A stretch of 64,000 bases of DNA. It comes from Clostridiaceae bacterium (GTDB lineage: Bacteria; Bacillota; Clostridia; Lachnospirales; Lachnospiraceae). The notes beneath the pieces are model-generated. The model did not search any database, was not told where the DNA came from, and saw only the letters and a program-made list of their open reading frames with translations. Of the stretch, positions 1-7,598 are shown in pieces. How positions within the stretch are numbered: the first letter of the stretch is position 1; every line of letters starts with the position of its first letter. Position numbers and translations under genes: made by a program. The stretch spans positions 1-64,000 of the forward strand of contig CAJSZV010000011.1 of assembly GCA_910574345.1 (NCBI GenBank), given 5' to 3'.

Positions 1-110
1 AGAATCTTCGGAAAGGATGTTTAGAATTATCCTTCTGTCTAATCAAAAAAAGAATAAGTCTGTAAGCTGTTTTTCCTGCTTGCAAACTTATTATACGAGG
101 AACGTTATTT

Positions 111-1652
111 ATGGAATTGCTCATCAAAGCGCTGGCAGAACTGCCCATGCAGATCTTTTTGGTATGGACATGGATGATGGATCATCTTCTGTACATCAAC
201 CTGTTCTTGTCAGTGGTAATCGTATTTTTTCAGAGACGGGACCCAAAAGCTGTGTGGACCTGGCTTTTAGCCCTGTATTTTGTTCCCATCTTCGGCTTTC
301 TTCTCTATCTTCTTCTGTGCCAGGATTACCGGAAGAACAAGATGTTCCGGGTCAAAGAAGTGGAAGACAGGCTCCGGTATTCCATACAGACTCAGGAGAA
401 TATTGTCTCCAGCCGGGACATATGGCTTAAAGATCCAAAGTATCGGGAATACGAAAAACTGGTCTTATATAACCTGGAGACTTCCGGCGCCGTACTGACC
501 GGGAATAATCAAGTGGATATCTTTACAGACGGAGAAAAGAAATTCCGGGATCTGGCCTGGGAGATGGAACATGCACAGGACTATATCCACATCCAGTACT
601 ATATTATTAAAAATGACGAGCTGTTTCAGGGCCTTATCCCGATTCTGAAAAAAAAGGCGTCTCAGGGAGTGGAAGTGCGGATTCTCTATGACGGCATGGG
701 CGGTCGTTTTATGCCTGAGCGGATATGGAAAGACTTACGGGCAAGCGGGGTCCTTGTAGGAGAATTCTTTCCGGCCTTCCTTGGCCGTCTTCAGCTTCGT
801 GTTAATTACCGCAATCACCGCAAGATTGTGGTCATCGACGGAAAAGTCGGCTATGTAGGCGGCTTTAACATCGGCAGAGAATATATTTCCAGAGATCCGA
901 AATTCGGTTACTGGCGTGATACGCACCTAAAGATTCAGGGAAGCGCTGTCTACAGCCTGCAGATTCGTTTTGCTCTGGACTGGAATTATGCAGTAAAAGA
1001 AAATCTTTTTAAAAACGGCGGATATTTCGGCCTGGATGAATCTTTTGACGAAAAAGCATGCTCCTCAGACCCCCTGAGGGATATCTCCGGGGAGGACAAA
1101 ACCCTGGCCCAGGTTCAGATCATCAGCAGCGGGCCTGATGCAAGCAACCGCCAGATACGCAACAACTATCTCCAGCTCTTCAACAACGCCAAAAAACACA
1201 TTTACATCCAAACCCCTTACTTTGTCCCTGACGATGCGGTTCTGTCATCCCTTAAGATGGCAGCCGAATCGGGGGTGGATGTAAGGCTCATGATTCCCTG
1301 CAAACCAGATCATCCCTTTGTCTACTGGGCCTCTTACTCCTATGTGGGAGATCTTCTTGCAGTGGGAGCTAGGTGTTACACCTATGAAAACGGATTTCTT
1401 CACGCCAAGGGGGTTATGGCTGACAGTCTTGTGAGCTGCTATGGCACAGCCAATATGGACATCCGCAGTTTTGAACTGAATTTTGAGGTTAATGCCACCA
1501 TCTTTGACGCAGAGATTACCTGCCGTCTGGAAAAGGCATTTTTAGAAGATTTGAAACAATGCCGTGAAATAACAAAAGAGCGGTACGAGAGCAGAACCAT
1601 GTGGATCCGCATGAAGGAACAATGCAGTCGTCTGCTTTCGCCCCTGCTGTAA
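111..1652 (+). CDS. cls: Cardiolipin synthase (phospholipase D family)
   Basis: Makes cardiolipin from two phosphatidylglycerol molecules at the cytoplasmic membrane (family knowledge). Two hydrophobic segments at about residues 15-41 and 48-70 are followed by two phospholipase D domains. Both HKD motifs are complete: H236, K238, D243 and H431, K433, D438. The 513-residue length is normal for bacterial Cls. The ATG is preceded by GAGGAA at 97-102. The asparaginase gene begins 11 bases after the stop and its ribosome site overlaps this stop, so the two are probably one transcript. Function is secure at family level. Confidence 0.95.
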   Translation: MELLIKALAELPMQIFLVWTWMMDHLLYINLFLSVVIVFFQRRDPKAVWTWLLALYFVPIFGFLLYLLLCQDYRKNKMFRVKEVEDRLRYSIQTQENIVSSRDIWLKDPKYREYEKLVLYNLETSGAVLTGNNQVDIFTDGEKKFRDLAWEMEHAQDYIHIQYYIIKNDELFQGLIPILKKKASQGVEVRILYDGMGGRFMPERIWKDLRASGVLVGEFFPAFLGRLQLRVNYRNHRKIVVIDGKVGYVGGFNIGREYISRDPKFGYWRDTHLKIQGSAVYSLQIRFALDWNYAVKENLFKNGGYFGLDESFDEKACSSDPLRDISGEDKTLAQVQIISSGPDASNRQIRNNYLQLFNNAKKHIYIQTPYFVPDDAVLSSLKMAAESGVDVRLMIPCKPDHPFVYWASYSYVGDLLAVGARCYTYENGFLHAKGVMADSLVSCYGTANMDIRSFELNFEVNATIFDAEITCRLEKAFLEDLKQCREITKERYESRTMWIRMKEQCSRLLSPLL

Positions 1653-1663
1653 AGGAGTCTGTG

Positions 1664-2680
1664 ATGAAACGTATACTTTTAATCGCAACAGGAGGCACCA
1701 TTGCCTGCAAACGCAGTGATGCCGGGTTAAAACCTTTAATTTCCTCCGAGGAGCTTTTGTCCCATGTTCCTTCTGCCAGAGAGTTCTGCGAGGCCGACGC
1801 CCTGCAGCTGTTCAACCTTGACAGCACGAATATTCAGCCAAAACACTGGCTGGCCATGGCGGCTGCCATAGAGGAACGCTACGATGACTATGACGGTTTT
1901 GTTATCTGCCACGGCACGGACACCATGGCCTACACGGCCGCCGCCCTCTCCTATCTGATACAGAACCCGTCAAAACCCATCGTCATCACCGGGGCCCAGA
2001 AGCCTATTGACATGGAGATCACAGATGCCAAGACCAATCTGTCCGACAGTCTGCGTTTTGCCTCCTGTGACCGTTCCCACGGAGTGGTTATTGTCTTTGA
2101 CGGCAAAGCAATCGCCGGAACAAGAGGGAAAAAAGAGCGCACCAAAAGCTATGATGCATTTTCCAGCATTAATTTCCCTTATATTGCCACCATCCATGAA
2201 AGTCAGATCCTGTTCTACTTAGACGACAAGGAGCTTATAAAGGAACCTGTCCGGTTCTACCACTCGCTGAATTCCCGTGTAGGACTCTTAAAGCTGATCC
2301 CCTCCATGGATGCCACGGTCTTAGAATATATGACCGAACATTATGATGCGGTTATCATCGAGTCCTTCGGTGTCGGCGGTCTGCCAAACTATGAGACGGG
2401 AGGCTATTATCCTGTTATAGAGAAATGGATCTCTCTGGGCAAAGTTGTGATCATGACCACTCAGGTCACCAATGAAGGCAGCAATATGTCTGTCTATGAA
2501 GTAGGCCGGAATATTAAGAATGCCTTCGGCCTTTTAGAGTCCTATGACATGACTCTGGAGGCAACCGTTACAAAGCTTATGTGGATTCTGGGGCAGACGA
2601 AAGACAGGGGGAAGGTAAAGGAACTGTTCTACCGCACGATCAACCGGGATATTTTATGGAACGTATCATCTGCACATTGA
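1664..2680 (+). CDS. ansA: L-asparaginase, type I
   Basis: Hydrolyses L-asparagine to aspartate and ammonia. The N-terminus carries the asparaginase signature TGGTIA (residues 9-14) with the nucleophilic Thr12, and HGTDT at 83-87 supplies the second catalytic Thr/Asp set. The 338-residue length fits type I. There is no signal peptide, so it acts in the cytoplasm. The frame is open 21 codons further upstream, but that would lie inside cls. I chose the ATG at 1664 because AAAGGAG precedes it at 1651-1657. Likely co-transcribed with cls. Glutaminase side activity cannot be judged from sequence. Confidence 0.93.
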   Translation: MKRILLIATGGTIACKRSDAGLKPLISSEELLSHVPSAREFCEADALQLFNLDSTNIQPKHWLAMAAAIEERYDDYDGFVICHGTDTMAYTAAALSYLIQNPSKPIVITGAQKPIDMEITDAKTNLSDSLRFASCDRSHGVVIVFDGKAIAGTRGKKERTKSYDAFSSINFPYIATIHESQILFYLDDKELIKEPVRFYHSLNSRVGLLKLIPSMDATVLEYMTEHYDAVIIESFGVGGLPNYETGGYYPVIEKWISLGKVVIMTTQVTNEGSNMSVYEVGRNIKNAFGLLESYDMTLEATVTKLMWILGQTKDRGKVKELFYRTINRDILWNVSSAH

Positions 2681-2683
2681 CAC

Positions 2684-2725
2684 GGTGACTTTGTCACTGA
2701 CTCCAAACTTAGTTCCCTGTATACT
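2684..2725 (+). promoter_or_regulatory. Crp/Fnr-type operator with class II promoter for the ferredoxin gene
   Basis: GGTGACTTTGTCACT at 2684-2698 is a 5-3-5 palindrome (GTGAC, 3 bases, GTCAC) centred on 2691. A -10 box TATACT lies at 2720-2725 with no good -35, so the predicted start near 2732 puts the palindrome at about -41, the class II activator position. The same element with the same 29-base centre-to--10 distance precedes trxA at 3514. The adjacent Crp/Fnr gene at 3908-4582 is the obvious candidate regulator (inference). Confidence 0.7.
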
Positions 2726-2750
2726 GGTAAAAAACAAAAGGAGAGCTGTC

Positions 2751-2948
2751 ATGGCAAAAAGAAAAGCAATTGTCAGTACCAGGGAGTGTGTGGCCTGCGG
2801 ATGCTGTATGAAAGTTTGTCCCAGAGGCGCCATCTCCATTCCCAAAGGAATATTCGCCGAGATCGACAGGGAATTATGCGTGGGATGCGGAAAATGCGTG
2901 AAGGAATGTCCGGCAAGTGTCATTGTATTGGAGGTGTCTGAATCATGA
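2751..2948 (+). CDS. 2x[4Fe-4S] ferredoxin-type protein
   Basis: A 65-residue protein with two complete cluster motifs: C13-x2-C16-x2-C19-x3-C23 and C43-x2-C46-x2-C49-x3-C53, each followed by Pro. This is a clostridial-type electron carrier in the cytoplasm. Two extra features are the basic N-terminus and Cys18 between the first ligands. I chose the ATG at 2751, preceded by AAAAGGAGAG; the frame is open upstream but would run through the promoter. The last codons overlap the ATG of the membrane Fe-S gene by 4 bases, so the two are translationally coupled and probably pass electrons to each other. Confidence 0.93.
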   Translation: MAKRKAIVSTRECVACGCCMKVCPRGAISIPKGIFAEIDRELCVGCGKCVKECPASVIVLEVSES

Positions 2949-3535
2949 ACAGAAAAAAGAACTGGTATGATTACCTCTGGATAGTCTCCCTCACCTATCT
3001 GGTCCTGGGATTCTTCAATATCCTGTTTGCCTGGCTGGGGCTTCTCTGCTTCTTTATTCCCTTGATCATCTCCATTACAAAAGGGAACAAAGCCTACTGC
3101 AACCGGTATTGCGGCAGGGGACAGCTGTTTGCCCTGGCAGGCGGCAGATTCGGTCTTTCCCGAAAGAAAGACATTCCCGGATGGATGAAGTCCGGCTGGT
3201 TCCGATATGGATTCTTAATCTTTTTCTTTATTATGTTTTTTCTCATGCTTTGGAATACATGGCTGGTGTTTGCCGGAACAAAGAATCTGAGGACAGCGGT
3301 AACCCTTCTGTGGACCTTTAAGGTTCCATGGCATTGGGCCTACCATGGCGCCTTTTTCTCCGACGGCGTTGCCCAGTTTGCCTTTGGCTTTTACAGCATT
3401 ATGCTCACATCCACGGTTCTGGGGTTTGTGACCATGCTTTTGTTTAAACCCCGTTCCTGGTGCGTATACTGTCCCATGGGAACCATGACGCAGCTGATCT
3501 GCAAAGCCAAACATGTGACTTGGTCACAGAAATAG
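2945..3535 (+). CDS. Membrane 4Fe-4S binding protein (NapH/CcoG-like)
   Basis: A 196-residue integral membrane protein with about four hydrophobic segments (roughly residues 10-42, 74-100, 118-135 and 140-162). Two cysteine groups flank the membrane part: C53/C57 in KAYCNRYCGRG, and WCVYCP followed by another Cys near the C-terminus. This matches the Fer4_5 type of membrane iron-sulfur protein, which moves electrons between a soluble ferredoxin and a membrane partner. It overlaps the ferredoxin stop by 4 bases. The exact substrate is unknown. The trxA operator lies in its last codons. Confidence 0.75.
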   Translation: MNRKKNWYDYLWIVSLTYLVLGFFNILFAWLGLLCFFIPLIISITKGNKAYCNRYCGRGQLFALAGGRFGLSRKKDIPGWMKSGWFRYGFLIFFFIMFFLMLWNTWLVFAGTKNLRTAVTLLWTFKVPWHWAYHGAFFSDGVAQFAFGFYSIMLTSTVLGFVTMLLFKPRSWCVYCPMGTMTQLICKAKHVTWSQK

Positions 3536-3555
3536 AATAAGAAAACGGTTATAAT
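3514..3555 (+). promoter_or_regulatory. Crp/Fnr-type operator with class II promoter for trxA
   Basis: TGTGACTTGGTCACA at 3514-3528 is a 15-base palindrome centred on 3521, lying in the 3' end of the membrane Fe-S gene. The -10 box TATAAT is at 3550-3555, again 29 bases from the operator centre and again without a clear -35. Symmetry and spacing match the element at 2684. Together they indicate co-activation of ferredoxin and thioredoxin by one dimeric regulator (inference). Confidence 0.72.
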
Positions 3556-3610
3556 AAAAACCATAAAAGCCGCCGGACTGCGGCAAGTAAAAGAAAGGAA
3601 GGTAACAAGT

Positions 3611-3919
3611 ATGTCTGTACTTACTGTCAATAAAAATAACTTTGATTCTGTCAAATCCAGTGATAAGCCGGTACTTCTTGATTTCTACGCCGACTGGTGC
3701 GGTCCCTGCCGCATGGTCTCTCCTGTAGTGGACCAGATTGCAGAGGAAAATCCCCAGTTTCTTGTGGGCAAGATCAATGTGGACAATGAGCCTGAGCTTG
3801 CACAGGAATTCGGAGTGTTAAGCATCCCCACACTGGTTGTCTTAAAAGACGGCAAGGTAGCCCGCAGGGAAACAGGCGCAAGGCCAAAGGCTCAGATCCT
3901 GGCTATGTTAGAGGGCTAA
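3611..3919 (+). CDS. trxA: Thioredoxin
   Basis: A 102-residue thioredoxin with the redox-active site W29-C-G-P-C33 and the cis-proline segment SIPT later in the fold, a normal single-domain size. It reduces protein disulfides in the cytoplasm. AAAGAAAGGAAGG lies before the ATG. No thioredoxin reductase is adjacent. The ferredoxin and membrane Fe-S genes just upstream carry the same operator, so thioredoxin may be reduced or needed under the same redox signal (inference). Its last 12 bases overlap the convergent Crp/Fnr gene tail-to-tail. Confidence 0.95.
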   Translation: MSVLTVNKNNFDSVKSSDKPVLLDFYADWCGPCRMVSPVVDQIAEENPQFLVGKINVDNEPELAQEFGVLSIPTLVVLKDGKVARRETGARPKAQILAMLEG

Positions 3920-4582
3920 GGCTCTAAGGCGCTTCTTGTCAAGAATCTTTATATCTTTCCGGGAGACTTCCACGATCCCTTCGTTGGCAAAATACTTTAG
4001 CATCCTGGACACCACCTCACGGGCAGATCCCATATACCGGGCGATCTGCCCGTGAGTCATTGTGATCACATCCGAACCTGTTCTCGTCGATTCGTCAGAA
4101 AGAAAGATGGCCAGTCTTTTGTCCATACTCATAAAAAGAATCTGCTGCATCACCCACATCACATCAGAAAACCGGCTGACCGCTGTCTCAAGGGCAAAGA
4201 TCCGGATATCCGGATTACGCTTTGACACGGCAGCAAAGGCGGGTCCGCTGATGATATAGCACTGACTGTCTTCCTCCACATCGACAAAGACATCAAAGGT
4301 AATGGACTCAAGAACACAGGAAGCCGACAGCATGCACAGATCCCCCCTGTACAGACGGTAGAGGGTAATGTCTTTTCCCTCGTCGGACATCATATAGAGC
4401 CTGAGACTTCCGGAACGGACCAGAATAACACCGGAACATTCGCTGCTGTCGTGAATATTTTTTCCTTTGGGGTAAAGGGCATCATGGGAATTCTGACAGA
4501 TATACTCTCTGTCTGATTCTGAGATTTTGTCCCAAAAGGGGAAGATTTCTTTGCAGACGGATTCAAACATTGGATTTGACAT
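3908..4582 (-). CDS. Crp/Fnr-family transcriptional regulator
   Basis: A 224-residue protein with an N-terminal cyclic-nucleotide-binding-like sensor barrel, a long dimer helix (about residues 115-150) and a C-terminal winged helix-turn-helix whose recognition helix lies in GQIARYMGSAREVVSRMLKY. Cysteines are scattered and do not form the N-terminal cluster of E. coli FNR, so the signal cannot be read from sequence. GGGAG precedes the ATG. It converges on trxA and faces the two palindromic operators at 2684 and 3514, its probable targets. It could be an HcpR-, ArcR- or FNR-like redox or nitrosative sensor; the subfamily is undecided. Confidence 0.88.
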   Translation of the reverse strand: MSNPMFESVCKEIFPFWDKISESDREYICQNSHDALYPKGKNIHDSSECSGVILVRSGSLRLYMMSDEGKDITLYRLYRGDLCMLSASCVLESITFDVFVDVEEDSQCYIISGPAFAAVSKRNPDIRIFALETAVSRFSDVMWVMQQILFMSMDKRLAIFLSDESTRTGSDVITMTHGQIARYMGSAREVVSRMLKYFANEGIVEVSRKDIKILDKKRLRALAL

Positions 4583-4678
4583 GGCTTTGCTCCCTTGTAT
4601 CTATGGTTTATAACAACGATTTTATCATAATCCTCAAAGATATGAAATACCGCTTTCTTTTAAAAATATCCGGTTTCC

Positions 4679-4723
4679 ATGGATTTGAGGACGCTTTGCC
4701 GGTGCATATGGATTTTGAGGACG
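4679..4723 (+). repeat. Direct repeat upstream of the tetR gene
   Basis: ATGGATTTGAGGACG at 4679-4693 recurs with one inserted T at 4708-4723. The copies are 29 bases apart, between the divergent Crp/Fnr and TetR genes. The spacing is close to three helical turns, so they may be tandem binding sites. Alternatively they are a small duplication. No function is shown. Confidence 0.4.
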
Positions 4724-4773
4724 ATCTGTGGTAGAATGGGAGATAACTTAGAACGTGTGAAAAGGAGAACTTC

Positions 4774-5352
4774 ATGCGAAAAAAAGACGATACTCTGCAG
4801 GCTACCCTTCTGGAACTGGCCCGCCGCACAGCGGATGAAGAAGGCATTGCCGCTATAAACATCCGCTATCTTGCCAGAAAAGCCGGTGTGGCCACAGGAA
4901 CCGTATATAATTACTTCTCCAGCAAAGATGAGATTCTTCTTGCCATCACAGAGGAATACTGGAAACAGACATTGGCTGAGATGGAAAATGTCATAACCGC
5001 CCGTACATTTTGCGGCCAGCTGCGGGAGATCTTTGCATTTCTCCGGAAGCAAATCGACGAATCCGCAGGGAAGCTGATGAGCAGCCTTGGCAGTGCAGAA
5101 ACCACAGGGCTCAAACGCATGACGGTTATGCAGTCCGCACTGGAATCGGCTCTGAGTCGGAAGATGGCGCAGGACCCTGACGTGCGCAGGGATATCTGGA
5201 ACGACTCCTTTACCAGGGACCAATTCGCTCATTTTATTTTGATGAATATGATAATGCTGCTGAAATCCGGGGCAGAGGACATGGACTTTCTTATTGTAAT
5301 CATTGAACGCACCATCTTTCATGAGCCCGCGGCTTTTCATCTCCCCAAATGA
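4774..5352 (+). CDS. TetR/AcrR-family transcriptional regulator
   Basis: A 192-residue protein. Residues 8-55 form the TetR DNA-binding domain, with the typical helix pair around IRYLARKAGVATGTVYNYFSSKDEIL. The remainder is an all-helical ligand and dimer domain without recognisable specificity. AAAAGGAG precedes the ATG. The direct repeat at 4679-4723 lies upstream and may be its operator. Downstream neighbours are a rubredoxin and a broken EamA transporter; the transporter could once have been a target (inference). Regulated genes and ligand are unknown. Confidence 0.9.
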   Translation: MRKKDDTLQATLLELARRTADEEGIAAINIRYLARKAGVATGTVYNYFSSKDEILLAITEEYWKQTLAEMENVITARTFCGQLREIFAFLRKQIDESAGKLMSSLGSAETTGLKRMTVMQSALESALSRKMAQDPDVRRDIWNDSFTRDQFAHFILMNMIMLLKSGAEDMDFLIVIIERTIFHEPAAFHLPK

Positions 5353-5550
5353 CTCGGAGACCATAACCACATTTTTATTGCTCTGTGCAATAGTTTGCGG
5401 AAAAAAATAGAAGAAAATCCCGGCAGCCCTAAATATATACAGATGGCAAAAGGGATTGGCTGTCGTTTCAGTAAGAATGTATGACCGTTGTTTACAGAAG
5501 CTATCATTGTGATTGGAAAAAGATAAAAATATATCGTATATTTCCCCGCA

Positions 5551-5586
5551 TGCAAAAATAAAGGTCCAGGAATCTCTTCCTGAACC
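5551..5586 (-). terminator. Rho-independent terminator of the rubredoxin gene
   Basis: On the minus strand GGTTCAGGAA, GAGA loop, TTCCTGGACC forms a ten-position stem with one mismatch, followed by TTTATTTTT. It begins 11 bases after the rubredoxin stop codon. Confidence 0.75.
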
Positions 5587-5597
5587 CATACTTCCTG

Positions 5598-5753
5598 TTA
5601 TGCCTCTGAAAACTGATCCTTTCCCACAAAGCAAAGAGGACACTCGAAATCTTCCGGCACATCTTCCCATTTTGTTCCCGGAGCTATGCCGCCTTCCGGA
5701 TATCCCTTTTCCTCATCGTACTCCCAACCGCATACATCGCATACATACTTCAT
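5598..5753 (-). CDS. Rubredoxin
   Basis: A 51-residue protein read by hand on the minus strand. It starts [17 protein letters not shown] and ends with the second ligand pair CPLC and the tail [10 protein letters not shown]. The four cysteines C5, C8, C38 and C41, plus the aromatic core, are those of classical rubredoxin, a one-iron electron carrier used in anaerobes for oxygen and superoxide detoxification. AAAGGAGAG precedes the ATG by six bases. It has its own promoter (5793-5821) and terminator (5551-5586), so it is a single-gene unit. A second rubredoxin domain occurs in the flavoprotein at 18020. Confidence 0.96.
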   Translation of the reverse strand: MKYVCDVCGWEYDEEKGYPEGGIAPGTKWEDVPEDFECPLCFVGKDQFSEA

Positions 5754-5792
5754 ACTGATCTCTCCTTTTTATACAGAATAAATAGCACGTCT

Positions 5793-5821
5793 ATTATAAA
5801 ACTGCCGACCGGCTTCGTCAA
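5793..5821 (-). promoter_or_regulatory. Promoter of the rubredoxin gene
   Basis: On the minus strand, -35 TTGACG (5816-5821), a 17-base spacer and -10 TATAAT (5793-5798). The predicted start lies about 33 bases upstream of the ATG. No operator symmetry is obvious nearby. Confidence 0.75.
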
Positions 5822-6027
5822 TCACTAGTTACGTTCACAGATATCTTGTAAACTGTAACCATCACTAATCAAGCTTGAGCATCACGGCAATATTTCCTTG
5901 ACAGATGGGACCATACTGATTATGATTAGCCAGAACTAAGATATTCATTTTTCCAGTAAACCTGCATGCGCCCGGCAACGGGTGCACCACCACACATGAA
6001 AGTCCGGCAGGCTGCCTGCGAAAAGGT

Positions 6028-6647
6028 ATGATGCTCACCCTTTTGGGCAGGTCTTTATGGGGATTTTCAGGAACCTGCGGCCAGTATCTCATGCAGCAGA
6101 AGGGAATCACCTCTGACTGGCTGGTTCCCCTTCGGCTGACTATAGCCGGCTTTTTACTGCTCCTCATCTGCTTTTTAAGGAGCGGGACCGCGTATTCTCC
6201 GTGTGGAAGACAAGAAAAGATGCAGGAGAGATTCTGTGTTTCGGGATTCTTGGCATGTCCATGTGCCAGTATACCTATTTTACTGCCATCGGTGCTTCCA
6301 ATGCGGGGACAGCCACGGTGCTTCAGTACATAGGGCCGGTGATTATTGTGGTCTATGTATCCCTGCGGACTTTAAAGCTGCCGGGGCCCAAGGAGATCTG
6401 CGCCACCATTTTAGCGGTTCTTGGAACCTTTTTCCTTGCTGCACATGGAGATCCAGAAAGCCTGGTGCTGTCAGAGAAGGCTCTGTTCTGGGATCTGGCC
6501 TCCGCCGCGGCACTGGCCGTCTATACGGTCCAGCCGGGGCGGCTTCTGCCATGCACAGATGCTCTGAAGGATAGGCACAACGGAGCAGCCATTCTCTGTA
6601 AGACTATATTCCAGGGGACACCGGATATCCCGGACTATTTTTTCTGA
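6028..6647 (+). pseudogene. Broken EamA/DMT-family transporter
   Basis: The first 50 codons from ATG 6028 read as a normal EamA N-terminus (TLLGRSLWGFSGTCGQYLMQQKG...). The frame then shifts within the T5 run at 6172-6176. The next frame continues the family sequence (KERDRVFSVWKTRKDAGEIL, later MCQYTYFTAIGASNAGTATVLQYIGP). Homology stops after AVYTVQPGRLLP near 6545, leaving about 200 of the usual 300 residues and an unrelated tail. The homopolymer shift could be a sequencing error, but the missing C-terminal half makes a pseudogene the better reading. The intact family exports amino acids or other metabolites. Confidence 0.82.
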
Positions 6648-6747
6648 TACATCCCTGTCTCCTCCTTTTTGCCCCTGATTATATAAAAACTTTTTTGTTG
6701 TGACAAGTAACTATGGAAATTAATAGCAGCCCTTCCTTTGTACCACA

Positions 6748-6793
6748 TTGACATTTCCATTCAACATGACTATAATATAGGTGAACTTGTTCA
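6748..6793 (+). promoter_or_regulatory. Consensus promoter with palindrome, DUF2871 gene
   Basis: TTGACA (6748-6753), a 17-base spacer and TATAAT (6771-6776) match the sigma-A consensus at every position. TGAACTTGTTCA (6782-6793) is a 12-base perfect palindrome over the predicted start, a typical repressor position. A TetR- or MarR-type protein would fit; the TetR gene 1.4 kb upstream is a candidate (inference). Confidence 0.75.
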
Positions 6794-6821
6794 TTTAAAA
6801 CATATAAAGGAGAAAAACATA

Positions 6822-7232
6822 ATGACGAAACGTTATGCCAACTTAGCCTTGGCCTATGGAATCGCAGCCATGATAGCCGGGGTGTTTTACAGAGAATTTA
6901 CCAAATTCAGCCATTTCACGGGAAAAACCAACCTTTCCGTCATGCACACTCACTATTTTCTGTTAGGCATGTTCTTCTTTCTCATACTGATGCTGGCTGA
7001 AAAGGTTCTTTCCTTTTCTGGAAAGAATACCCCTAAGGTCCTCATTACCTATGAGATCGGACTTAATATCACAGGCCTTGGTTTTCTTATGAGAGGCCTG
7101 ACCCAGGTGTGGGGAACCCAACTCAGCAGGGGTATGGATGCCTCCATCTCCGGAATCGCCGGCATCGGCCATATCCTGACAGGGGTTTCCATGATTCTCT
7201 TCCTTTTAAGCATCAAAAAGAAAGCCGTCTAG
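6822..7232 (+). CDS. DUF2871-type four-helix membrane protein
   Basis: A 136-residue protein with four hydrophobic segments (about residues 6-24, 45-65, 76-98 and 112-131). Conserved His residues lie in SVMHTHYF and GIGHIL. The pattern fits DUF2871, a family of unknown function, and the histidines resemble haem-binding membrane bundles (inference). The ATG at 6822 follows AAAGGAG; the frame is open 28 codons further but would run through the promoter. Single gene behind a strong, probably repressed promoter. Nothing downstream on this strand. Confidence 0.75.
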   Translation: MTKRYANLALAYGIAAMIAGVFYREFTKFSHFTGKTNLSVMHTHYFLLGMFFFLILMLAEKVLSFSGKNTPKVLITYEIGLNITGLGFLMRGLTQVWGTQLSRGMDASISGIAGIGHILTGVSMILFLLSIKKKAV

Positions 7233-7598
7233 CACTATGGAATTTATTAGTATCTCATAAATTTGCTAATATCTTGCCAACCTGGAAATAATCTGCCATC
7301 CTCGCTCCTGCGCCATGTCCGGAAGACTCAGCCCATGGAGCTCCCTTTCCTGATATATCATGCCCTGAGATCAGGTAAGGGTACTCCTATAAATCAACAG
7401 AGCAGCAGTCAGGAACCCATGGTTATCTTTTGGGAAAATCTCATGTCCCTGAACTTACTGCCCCATTTTTCAACTCTTCTTTTTGCCTGAAGCATACCTG
7501 TCAGCCCCTTTTGTCATACACCATCTTTTCAGATGCCGGGGATAAAAGGTATTTTGCCCCTTGGTACCAATTGTACCACACCGGCAGGGGAGAATCAA
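7233..7598. other. Gene-free stretch with possible sensor-kinase debris
   Basis: No intact gene. On the minus strand near 7497-7410 a short frame (KWGSKFRDMRFSQKI) resembles the start of a YesM-type sensor kinase. A one-base shift then gives a brief hydrophobic run before a stop. This is too short to call a gene. GGTAC, 5 bases, GTACC at 7563-7577 is an inverted repeat 22 bases beyond the stop of the C45 gene; it has no T-run, so I do not call it a terminator. Confidence 0.4.

Noticed and set aside
4660-5670. Minus-strand open frame of 336 codons
   Set aside because: Mirror of the TetR gene and of the intergenic gap; overlaps the rubredoxin gene in another frame. No recognisable domain.
5865-6027. 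Short minus-strand frame (MNILVLANHNQYG...) before the broken EamA gene
   Set aside because: About 27 codons from its ATG, no ribosome site and no recognisable family; could be debris but unsupported.
7563-7577. GGTAC-5-GTACC as terminator of the C45 gene
   Set aside because: No T-run follows on either strand and the stem is short. Kept only as an unassigned inverted repeat.
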